A DNA stretch of 64,000 nt from NCBI RefSeq assembly GCF_024362695.1, contig NC_065425.1:8313001-8377000 (forward strand), written 5' to 3'. The notes below the pieces were generated by a model that saw only the letters and a program-made list of their open reading frames with translations, was not told the origin of the DNA and searched no databases. Made by a program: the position numbers and the translations under genes. Each line of letters opens with the position of its first letter. Position 1 is the stretch's first letter. This DNA comes from Pectinophora gossypiella (lineage: Eukaryota; Arthropoda; Insecta; Lepidoptera; Gelechiidae). Below, piece after piece: positions 61,501 through 64,000 of the stretch.

Positions 61501-63247
61501 TGGTCCCGGCTGCATTAGCAGTCGTTAATAACCATCAATCCGCACCGGGCCCGCGTGGTGGTTTAATGCCCGATCTCCCTATCCATCCATAGGGAAGGCC
61601 CGTGCCCCAGCAGTGGGGACGTTAATGGGCTGATCATGATTGATGATTGATTGATTATGTTGTAGGTATATGCTAATAAAAAAGTTCAATGATGGACTTT
61701 CCAGGCTAAGTTCCTCAAAAATAATACAGATGGCGCTGTACAGATTTTCTTTTTAATTTTCTAATTTCATGGATAACAGACATTATGCATCTTTTATCTT
61801 TGTTTTTTGGGTGCAAATGTTTTGTGATATGTGCCCACCGGCACTCGAACCCGGGACCTCCAGTTCCACTGAACCACGGAAGCCGTTAAATTCACTGTTG
61901 GTATGTCTCAATTAATTGGGTTGTGTACTAGGATCAAGATAAATTATGATATTCTGATTACTAAACAGTGACATCTAAAACTAACGAAAAACATTTTCTT
62001 TTTTCTATTTAAATTATTTATGAATTTTAATTAAGTAAAACGTAATAAGTCCGTCATTTTCATACAAATTCTAAAGTAATTTCGTGTTTTGACGTGGCAA
62101 TGCAGGACGGAAGGAGCAAGTCACAGGGACTGTAACCTGGAACCTGGCAGAGGGCAGCAGTAACTGTCAGTACTATTCAGAGGCGGAGGACAGGAGTACT
62201 AGTATAGCTTTGTAATAGCTCTGGGCGTCATCCCACTTGCGTCAGACAGAGTACTGCGGGGCGGAAGGCAAGAGGGAAACCACTGCTCTATTTTTCCCTA
62301 AAAAGTAGCATGGAAATTGCTGCACCGACAAGAGCGTGGCTCTTAAATTGATGATGACGATGACGTTTAGTAAAAAGTAATTGATTTGACTAGTTGGAAG
62401 CTAGCCTATTGTCTGTCTCTGTTCAAATGTACGCCATGTCTATATTTTTCAACAATATCTTTTCTTAATTAAAGTAAAGGACATAATAACGGGTTCTTAC
62501 TGCGTTTAAATGGGGATATGAGACTCCCTCGGGGAGAACCCGTTATTATGTGCTTTAATTATGATAATAACCGAGTAAACTGAAAACAATGTATAAAGTA
62601 CTCGTAAAGGCCTCCGTGGTCTAACAGCCTCCGTGGTCTAACTGCCTCCGTGGTCTAGTGGTTAGAGCGTTAGGCTCAAGATCTGGAGGTCCGGGTTCGA
62701 TTCCCGATGGAGACATTGAGAGACTGTCCTTTGTTTGGTAAGGACTTTCAGGCTTGAATCACCTGATTGTCCGAAAAAGTAAGATGATTCCGTGCTTCGG
62801 AAGGCACGTTAAGCCGTTGGTCCCGGCTATTAGCCGTAAAAACACCTCCACCAACCCGCAGTGGAGCAGCGTGGTGGAGTATGCTCCATACCCCCTCCGG
62901 TTGATTGAGGGGAGGCCTGTGCCCAGCAGTGGGACGTATATAGGCAGTTTATGTTATGTAAAGTAAAGGAGTCTCCCCACTCACCGTTCCCGTAAAACAG
63001 GGTCCAAACCGACGGTAGGCTCGTCCAAAATCAGTAGCTCGGGTTCGTGGACTAGTGCTGCGGCCAGGGACACCCTTCGCTGCTGTCCCCCAGAGAGGTT
63101 CTTCACAAATCTACCGCCACTCGGTAACTCTAGCAGGTCGCTCAGGAAGTCGAACCGTTCGGCCAGTTTGGGCATTTTCATGCCGTAAATCCGCCCGAAG
63201 TAGTAGACTGCATCGCGAACTGTGAATTCTCCCACTAGGGCTATGTC
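34275..63247 (-). CDS. ABC transporter, subfamily H (ABCG20/23-like), 13 exons, N terminus outside window
   Basis: Exons in transcript order: 63247-62985, 58574-58484, 49012-48874, 47660-47557, 46884-46778, 45926-45805, 44081-43957, 43571-43397, 41792-41689, 38053-37971, 36163-36010, 35489-35291, 34489-34275. They total 1881 nt, are phase-consistent throughout, and encode 626 residues to a TAG stop. Visible in order: the residues after the Q-loop, the ABC signature LSGGQQRRVS, Walker B LLILDEPT, the D-loop GLD, the H-loop ITTHY, a charged linker, TM1, a cysteine-bearing extracellular region, and five further TM segments. NBD before TMD with this LSGGQQRRVS/PTVG pattern is the arthropod ABCH layout; such genes are often labelled ABCG20 or ABCG23. 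Family knowledge suggests export of cuticular lipids at the epidermal surface; that role is inference here. Walker A lies past 64000. Which ABCH paralogue this is I cannot tell. Confidence 0.93.
34607..35055 (-). mobile_element. MITE B dimer, site 1
   Basis: Two copies of a long palindrome (about 210 bp and 200 bp) with ends CAGGGTGTTAGTGACATCG and arms containing GGAATTTTCCGTCGCAAAA. They are joined by a linker with CATACCTACTTGTATGGCTA. Lies in the ABCH intron between exons 12 and 13, inverted relative to the other two dimers. Confidence 0.8.
35175..35278 (-). mobile_element. LINE ORF2 C-terminal fragment
   Basis: Reverse frame VRVAGRTWTRTAKCKEEWNR then LGEAFANGHTDTYL, ending 13 bp past the ABCH exon 12 donor. 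Confidence 0.7.
35291..35489 (-). CDS. ABCH exon 12: TM3-TM5
   Basis: Acceptor AGACTCTG context with TTTTCAG ending at 35490, donor GTAAGT from 35290. It encodes TLEMIALAFGGYGLPTRGSL, LLFLQGLSGMCYGFLLSIYC and AFFVATGSFYPMILLC plus one base: the end of TM3, all of TM4 and most of TM5. Confidence 0.95.
35557..35846 (+). mobile_element. 5S/tRNA-type SINE, copy 2
   Basis: Same layout; one base pair of the 5S-like C box differs (TAGGGTGGGTGACC). Confidence 0.8.
36010..36163 (-). CDS. ABCH exon 11: TM2 end and TM3
   Basis: Acceptor TCCTTCAG ends at 36164 and donor GTGAGT starts at 36009. It encodes IIFFLPAIVTSNLMIADRLE, then GVWERSAVAGVKPKEMLYVH and ITLQTAVIFIQ. The DRxEGxWERSxVAG motif is the conserved cytosolic loop of ABCG/ABCH transporters. 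Confidence 0.96.
36505..36853. mobile_element. MITE C, copy 1
   Basis: Ends ATTCCTGCAGACAC and its complement, each followed by TTTTCTTATCCGCCGAAAAGG. A long imperfect palindrome with an AT-rich centre. Confidence 0.8.
37247..37909. mobile_element. PIF/Harbinger-type element (663 bp), nested
   Basis: Ends start GGGCTCAAACTGG and GGCCTCAAACTGG (inverted), flanked by the 3-bp duplication TAA (37244-37246, 37910-37912). GC-rich subterminal repeats of GCGGCGCGG type occupy both arms. The TWA duplication and G-rich ends are typical of PIF/Harbinger. The inside has an open frame beginning near 37352 (QHIFGCSYFISYDLL) that I do not recognise. The element interrupts another MITE whose halves are at about 37050-37243 and 37913-37958. 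Confidence 0.8.
37971..38053 (-). CDS. ABCH exon 10: start of TM2
   Basis: The acceptor AACACAG ending at 38054 keeps the frame; the AG seven bases further in would give an early stop. It encodes IPVHFQEPIYGEMNTQMVGY then MAPGIMI plus AC of a threonine. The PIYG...APG pattern is typical before TM2 in this family. Donor GTAAGT. Confidence 0.94.
38245..38612. mobile_element. hAT-type MITE (368 bp)
   Basis: Inverted ends CAGGGATGTTA, and the 8-bp duplication GTCCTAAC directly on both sides (38237-38244, 38613-38620). Inside are many ATCCGAAA / TCCGTAACCG motifs facing both ways. Non-coding. Confidence 0.85.
39065..39411 (-). mobile_element. SINE type 2, reverse copy
   Basis: Complete reverse copy with B box and head (CTGGGCTACCACGGC on +). 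A short body fragment lies at 31945-32008. Confidence 0.8.
39686..39856. mobile_element. MITE A, copy 9 (internal expansion)
   Basis: Carries about 29 extra bases (GTGTATAGTG type repeats) before the GCTCGTGACCG end. Confidence 0.8.
40212..40666 (+). mobile_element. MITE B dimer, site 2
   Basis: Same two-palindrome arrangement joined by AGGTAGCCATACAAGTAGG, in the intron between exons 9 and 10. Confidence 0.8.
40853..41078. mobile_element. MITE B, single copy
   Basis: Single palindrome starting CAGGGTGTTAGTGACATCG; the far end is diverged. Confidence 0.75.
41093..41393 (-). mobile_element. SINE type 1, full-length
   Basis: Complete reverse copy from tail (ATCGTGTGGATTGTGAGG on +) to head (CCACTGGACCACGGAGG on +). 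Fragments on the - strand also at 19230-19322, 19680-19818, 23322-23393, 33927-34090, 43222-43350, 44885-45005, 61815-61890. Confidence 0.8.
41464..41605. mobile_element. MITE A, copy 10, inside another repeat
   Basis: Splits a repeat that otherwise reads CTCTGTACAGCGCCATCTAC; the junction shows insertion at a TA. Confidence 0.85.
41689..41792 (-). CDS. ABCH exon 9
   Basis: Acceptor CTGTTCCAG ends at 41793 and donor GTACCT starts at 41688. It encodes HQISHFLKSSLHKAYESFTK then RAMKACNRHENLVQ, with a split asparagine before it. This is the extracellular helix preceding TM2. Confidence 0.93.
41953..42297. mobile_element. MITE C, copy 2
   Basis: Same ends; the centre carries GAATGAATAACCCGGGCGAA and CTTAAAATTGACGTGTGTTCC. 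Confidence 0.8.
42355..42525 (+). repeat. LINE 3' tail ending in TTTGAA
   Basis: Contains AGGTTTTTCTTGCAGCTTC, CCCCGGCTATACAGGTTGTG and AAAGATATTTTTGAATTTGA. Further copies: 9985-10135 (+), 21395-21570 (-), 23020-23122 (-), 44350-44487 (+). Confidence 0.75.
42566..43035. repeat. Tandem units flanking MITE A copy 11
   Basis: 42566-42715 and 42868-43035 both contain TCTATGG.G.CTTTCT and GATTTAGCATGGCTGCCATA and end in TTGGGTAC. Confidence 0.75.
42717..42865. mobile_element. MITE A, copy 11, between two tandem units
   Basis: Flanked on both sides by a unit of about 150-165 bp (42566-42715 and 42868-43035). Confidence 0.8.
43397..43571 (-). CDS. ABCH exon 8: extracellular region
   Basis: Acceptor TTCTCCAG ends at 43572 and donor GTATGT starts at 43396. 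It encodes IPYNTTAEAKQAVVKGRLYG, ALHFNTNFSEALATRVREGH and STISVWLDMT, with NTT and NFS as possible N-glycosylation sites. It ends in phase 1. Confidence 0.94.
43835..43945. mobile_element. MITE A, copy 12 (truncated)
   Basis: Left end missing; right end lies 11 bp from ABCH exon 7 on the intron side. Confidence 0.8.
43957..44081 (-). CDS. ABCH exon 7: extracellular region
   Basis: Acceptor ACGTTGCAG ends at 44082 and donor GTAACA starts at 43956. It encodes GLDICKNTSLRVVTLVNEDT then CDTYMLSCWFLEEMEKRQIY and Q. Three cysteines suggest extracellular disulfides. A mariner-like MITE ends 11 bp past the exon. Confidence 0.93.
45093..45577 (+). mobile_element. MITE B dimer, site 3
   Basis: Third dimer, TA-flanked, with a slightly longer linker containing CATACAAGTAGGTATGGG; in the intron between exons 6 and 7. 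Confidence 0.8.
45805..45926 (-). CDS. ABCH exon 6: TM1
   Basis: Acceptor TTGCAG ends at 45927 and donor GTAAGT starts at 45804. It encodes TM1 (GLIFSILFPIIQVVAFFAAV) then GHDPRDLKLAVVNDEAAFSP, the GxDPxxLKLAxVNxE pattern of ABCH transporters. It ends in phase 1. Confidence 0.95.
46055..46242. mobile_element. MITE B, diverged copy
   Basis: Palindrome with worn ends (CGCCGTACCGAATACTGACG). About 130 bp upstream of ABCH exon 6 in transcript sense. Confidence 0.7.
46778..46884 (-). CDS. ABCH exon 5: pre-TM1 basic segment
   Basis: Acceptor CTGTTTCAG ends at 46885 and donor GTAAGT starts at 46777. It encodes VLTKKGEPKHCRTSRAKSRY then KAVFIKSIQQFSRHP, a basic cytosolic stretch before TM1, ending with GG of a split glycine. 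Confidence 0.93.
47245..47385. mobile_element. MITE A, copy 13
   Basis: Full-length, in the ABCH intron between exons 4 and 5. Confidence 0.85.
47557..47660 (-). CDS. ABCH exon 4: NBD-TMD linker
   Basis: Found by phase. Exon 3 ends with one codon base and exon 5 must start in phase 0, and this is the segment I found between them that fits. The acceptor is GATTTCCAG, the donor GTAAGA. The 104 nt give 34 full codons: LTGSPDVIPESRIPAVESRY then QSSESFNVVTSSTD. It is Ser-, Pro- and charge-rich, like other ABCH linkers, and has no recognisable motif. Confirming it needs a transcript read. Confidence 0.85.
48338..48854. mobile_element. MITE A, copy 14, split by a 366-bp insertion
   Basis: The two MITE parts are 48338-48469 and 48836-48854. 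The insertion 48470-48835 is flanked by the 9-bp direct repeat ATATTAGTA. Confidence 0.85.
48470..48835. mobile_element. 366-bp insertion in MITE A
   Basis: GC-richer than its surroundings, with no inverted ends, flanked by ATATTAGTA on both sides. Its 3' part (GTGTGCGCCTGCG, CTGCGCACCTTAATATATCC) reminds me of Bm1-type lepidopteran SINEs; tentative. Confidence 0.6.
48874..49012 (-). CDS. ABCH exon 3: end of NBD
   Basis: Acceptor TATTCCAG ends at 49013 and donor GTGAGT starts at 48873. It encodes IGLLRDGQLLAEDSPEGILR, then a segment containing CDTLEEAFLKLA, and ends RRS plus one base. A MITE end lies 18 bp past the donor. Confidence 0.95.
49410..49620 (-). mobile_element. LINE ORF2 C-terminal fragment
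   Basis: Open - strand frame: DRAGRGRPRRTYDDQIGDVL, RKGSIRSTLNRRACMKRLMN, VEEAREVCQDRSKWNSIVSA. A worn relative is at 5560-5665. Confidence 0.75.
49761..50050 (+). mobile_element. 5S/tRNA-type SINE with 10-bp target duplication
   Basis: Flanked by ACTGCTAACA on both sides. Starts with a tRNA-like head (CTCGGTGGCGCAGCGGTAAA), then a segment matching the internal promoter of 5S rRNA: GAAGTTAAGCAAC and GGATGGGTGACCAC. The body is shared with SINE type 1 (GGAAGGCACG...GGTCCCGG) and the tail ends in GATGATGATG. Confidence 0.8.
50496..50880. mobile_element. MITE C, copy 3
   Basis: Most complete copy. Partial relatives: 13463-13605, 17265-17345, 23125-23200. Confidence 0.8.
50881..52309. other. 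ABCH intron, no gene
   Basis: MITE D copy 2 at 51182-51423; otherwise AT-rich sequence without recognised features. Confidence 0.5.
51182..51423. mobile_element. MITE D, copy 2
   Basis: Opposite orientation: TAGTTTCCAACTAGTCAAAT to GGAAACTACCCAA. Confidence 0.75.
52703..53169 (+). pseudogene. Broken THAP gene of the short element
   Basis: Exon 1 (52703-52779) matches the intact copy and ends at donor GTAAGT. Exon 2 begins at 52984 but lacks 13 bp present in the other copy near 55062-55074, between two ATT trinucleotides. The frame reaches TAA at once after codons for IRIGF. The remaining finger codons (ICSKHF, DDAIPTLN) are present but out of frame. Exons 3 and 4 are gone. Confidence 0.85.
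53154..53450 (-). CDS. Captured retroelement-like ORF fragment
   Basis: Open - strand frame containing RTDGKRPDGLTLIPW, LLWDATC, AASQKLAKYGN and FVPFAVETSG. This R-P-D-G...P-W...W-D-x-T...K-Y...P-x-A-V-E-T pattern looks like a conserved module seen near the C terminus of uncharacterised animal retroelement-type proteins. The acidic spacing would fit a PD-(D/E)xK nuclease. The identification is from memory of the pattern and tentative. The longer element keeps only the first part (LSRTDGKRPDGLT). There is no sign it is expressed. Confidence 0.45.
   Translation of the reverse strand: MQIGTAPGLSRTDGKRPDGLTLIPWGRGRDLLWDATCACTFAATHLPRTTRTAGAAAEWAASQKLAKYGNLTRTNDFVPFAVETSGVWCSAVITISSV
53521..53583 (-). 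pseudogene. Inverted copy of THAP exon 1 (short element)
   Basis: Read on the - strand this repeats the end of THAP exon 1, CSSHSGRKENSQ, LLSFH, with one glutamine codon missing, followed by an intact GTAAGT. It lacks the initiator region. It lies about 340 bp from the right end, close to the 385-bp spacing of the normal exon from the left end. Confidence 0.8.
53928..54339. repeat. Interspersed repeat S, first copy
   Basis: About 410 bp lying between the two THAP elements, starting near a T-run and GGTTTGGTTTTCCCC and ending GTTCCCGTTTCCC. Near-identical to 56865-57300. A short related fragment is at 59528-59605. It is gene-free; several stops in all frames. Confidence 0.8.
54736..55779 (+). 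CDS. THAP zinc finger + coiled-coil protein, 143 aa, 4 exons
   Basis: Exons 54736-54812, 55017-55215, 55451-55490, 55664-55779; total 432 nt including TAA. THAP (C2CH) domain at residues 1-92: Cys3, Cys8, Cys55, His58, Trp37 and the AVPTIF-like box DAIPTLN at 78-84. Residues 106-133 form a Lys/Glu-rich helix with Leu114, Leu118, Leu123, Ile125 and Leu128, a short coiled coil suited to dimerisation. No catalytic domain follows. AATAAA signals at 55804 and 55855 follow the stop. The gene sits inside the transposon at 54340-56856, so it is the element's own product. By analogy with short P-element proteins it could bind element ends and repress transposition; that is inference. Start ATG 54736 begins the finger in normal position. 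The exon 2 donor (GTGTTT) is the weakest junction. The exon 4 acceptor is doubled (see findings). Confidence 0.78.
56449..56511 (-). pseudogene. Inverted copy of THAP exon 1 (long element)
   Basis: Same inverted exon as at 53521-53583, at the matching place in the right arm of the longer element, again followed by GTAAG on the - strand. Its presence in both elements shows it was in their common ancestor. Confidence 0.8.
56865..57310. repeat. Interspersed repeat S, second copy
   Basis: Second copy, following the long THAP element. Its two ends both carry GCTAAAAAGCCTTATTCAAAG-type sequence (one A longer at the distal end), so the unit is bounded by a direct repeat of about 30 bp. The distal end supplies the unoccupied form of the long element's target. 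Confidence 0.75.
57311..58090. other. ABCH intron, very AT-rich
   Basis: Long A/T runs with TATTATTAT and AAAAAA; nothing recognised before the LINE fragment at 58095. Confidence 0.5.
58095..58300 (+). mobile_element. LINE ORF2 C-terminal fragment
   Basis: One frame reads MRTAKNWNCLPSFVFPTRYN then LRAFKARVNRHSFRYRHLPG and stops at TAA 58301 or so. The WNxLPxxVFPxxYNLxxFKxRVNRH pattern is a common end of insect LINE reverse transcriptases. Confidence 0.75.
58484..58574 (-). CDS. ABCH exon 2: H-loop
   Basis: Acceptor ATTTTCAG ends at 58575 and donor GTAACA starts at 58483. It encodes IWEFLAELARGGTTVIITTH then YIDETKQAHK. The histidine in ITTH is the H-loop (switch) residue. A repeat ends only a few bases past the donor. 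Confidence 0.95.
58866..59130. mobile_element. MITE D, copy 3
   Basis: Full-length, just upstream (in transcript sense) of ABCH exon 2. A partial copy is at 60168-60290. Confidence 0.75.
59311..61380. other. ABCH intron, repeats only
   Basis: S-repeat fragment 59528-59605, SINE tail 59795-59870, MITE D partial 60168-60290; the remainder is unassigned. Confidence 0.5.
61389..61645 (+). mobile_element. 5S/tRNA-type SINE, copy 3 (5'-truncated)
   Basis: Begins at TGCGATTGTTGAAGTTAAGC, so the tRNA-like head is lost but the 5S-like boxes remain. Confidence 0.75.
61917..62411. mobile_element. MITE D, copy 4, split by insertion
   Basis: Halves 61917-62094 and 62366-62411 are separated by about 270 bp of SINE/LINE-tail-like sequence, flanked by TGACGT on both sides. 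Confidence 0.75.
62608..62958 (+). mobile_element. tRNA-derived SINE (type 4), full, with repeated head
   Basis: The first 13-16 bases (GCCTCCGTGGTCTA) occur three times in a row, then a tRNA-like region with B box GGGTTCGATTCCC, a body with GGAAGGCACGTTAAGCCG, and a tail with GGAGCAGCGTGGTGGAG and CAGTGGGACGTATATAGGC. It ends about 26 bp before the ABCH exon 1 donor. Tail-only relatives: 28958-29043, 48135-48243, 59795-59870. Confidence 0.8.
62985..63247 (-). CDS. ABCH exon 1 of window: signature and Walker B
   Basis: Acceptor CCTGCAG ends at 63248 and donor GTGAGT starts at 62984. The exon starts in phase 0 with DIALVGEFTVRDAVYYFG, so the Q-loop glutamine should be the last residue of the missing upstream exon. 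The ABC signature is near residues 51-56 of this exon and Walker B near 71-76. It ends with CG of a split arginine. Confidence 0.96.
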
Positions 63248-63339
63248 CTGCAGGAAAAGAAAAATCCGTCATTCGCGGCTTCGGATCGGATGCTGTGTGA
63301 ACACGTCCTTACAGTTCAATTAGGGACTTTCCAAGCTAC

Positions 63340-63440
63340 ATAAACAGCCTATATACGTCCCACTGCTGGGCACAGGCCTCCCCTCAATCAACCGGAGGGT
63401 GTATGGAGCTCCACCACGCTGCTCCACTGCGGGTTGGTGG
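63340..63440 (-). mobile_element. SINE type 4 tail inserted in another repeat
   Basis: Flanked by ACTTTCCAAGCTAC and ACTTCCAAGCTAC, a 13-14-bp target duplication with one base lost, as expected for retroposition. Confidence 0.75.
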
Positions 63441-63551
63441 TACTTCCAAGCTACGTTCCCCAAAAAAAAAAATATAGATAGCAATGCACCGAATCGCCTT
63501 CGTTTAACCTTCAAATTTCATGGATAACAGACATAATTTTATCTAGCCACG

Positions 63552-63902
63552 GGAGCTCCGTGGTTCCTTCGCAATGAAAATCTGCACATTGACCTAGGTC
63601 TGCCAACCATTGCCCAATGGCTCAAATTAGCTTCCAAACGTTTTTTCGATTCTGCTCCGCACCACCCAAATCCCCTGGTAGTTGCGGCTTCCGAGTACAT
63701 TCCGCTTAGGGACGGTACTGAAAAGTATCGGCGCCCGAAGGACGTAATATACGATCCCGACGACCCGATTACTCTAGCCATAGAGGCAGCCAATCAGCTC
63801 GCGACACCAAACACTTCAGGACCCCGATACCGACCCCGCCGGCGTGGTCGACGATTTCCCTCATTCAGCGCTTATCGCTATCGACCCACTAGGGTCGATT
63901 AA
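63552..63902 (+). mobile_element. Jockey-type LINE, C-terminal ORF and 3' end
   Basis: Uninterrupted frame of about 116 codons to TAA: APWFLRNENLHIDLGLPTIA, QWLKLASKRFFDSAPHHPNP and YDPDDPITLAIEA, ending in an Arg-rich stretch. The WFLRNxxLHxDLGLPTI pattern is the usual C terminus of insect jockey-like reverse transcriptase ORFs. The 3' UTR continues to the window edge. Only the tail is present, as in most 5'-truncated LINEs. Confidence 0.85.
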
Positions 63903-64000
63903 TTCTTTCAAATATTTTTCCTCTCTGACGACGCCCTGAGCCGAGGTTCGCGCCCAACTGGGCACCCTCAGGCCTGTTGTCTTAAACGTTGTACCGGGTG

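Noticed and set aside
62635..62715. Possible tRNA gene (also 8870, 16440, 41320)
   Set aside because: A and B boxes are present, but the acceptor stem pairs poorly and the sequence continues into SINE bodies found many times in the window.
63539..63793. 84-residue minus-strand open frame
   Set aside because: Shadow of the jockey-type reverse transcriptase tail on the + strand, which has recognisable family residues.
63248..64000. Search for the Walker A exon of the ABCH gene
   Set aside because: No GxxGxGK(S/T)-type codons on the - strand; the region is SINE tail and LINE. The exon must lie beyond the edge.

Overview
The window is from an insect nuclear genome, almost certainly a moth or butterfly. 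It is AT-rich, has short exons with GT-AG introns, and its introns are packed with SINEs, LINE tails and palindromic MITEs of lepidopteran type. It also carries an ABC transporter of the H subfamily, which is largely an arthropod group. I cannot name the species from the sequence.

Two host genes converge. On the + strand, nine exons between 4477 and 24284 encode the B/PR55 regulatory subunit of protein phosphatase 2A (twins in flies). Everything after the first few residues is present (446 residues to the stop); the start codon lies in an upstream exon I could not place. On the - strand, thirteen exons from 63247 down to 34275 encode an ABCH half-transporter with domain order NBD then TMD. 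The reading frame holds through all thirteen exons (626 residues). The Walker A part lies beyond the right edge. One linker exon (47557-47660) is too short to show as an ORF and was placed by splice phase. About 10 kb without a recognisable gene (24285-34274) separates the two 3' ends.

The ABCH intron between the exons at 58484 and 49012 holds the most unusual part of the window. Two related DNA transposons sit at 52318-53927 and 54340-56856. Each has 40-bp perfect terminal inverted repeats starting CTCAGAAC and its own 8-bp target duplication (ATTCAAAG; CGTTTCCC). The longer one carries a four-exon, 143-residue gene with a THAP zinc finger and a leucine/isoleucine coiled coil but no catalytic domain. 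THAP plus 8-bp duplications points to the P-element superfamily. The architecture resembles the short repressor-encoding KP derivatives of Drosophila P. The shorter sibling is a broken copy with a 13-bp frameshifting deletion. Both carry an inverted copy of the first THAP exon in the right arm.

Most of the remaining sequence is repeat: a mariner-like MITE with at least 14 copies, a long-palindrome MITE often found as a fixed dimer, several tRNA-derived SINEs, a SINE with a 5S rRNA-like segment, two PIF/Harbinger-type elements with 3-bp duplications, a hAT-type MITE, LINE ORF tails and a CCTAA-containing minisatellite. Several insertions are nested and give a relative order of events. Repeat ends lie within about 1 to 30 bp of several ABCH splice donors.
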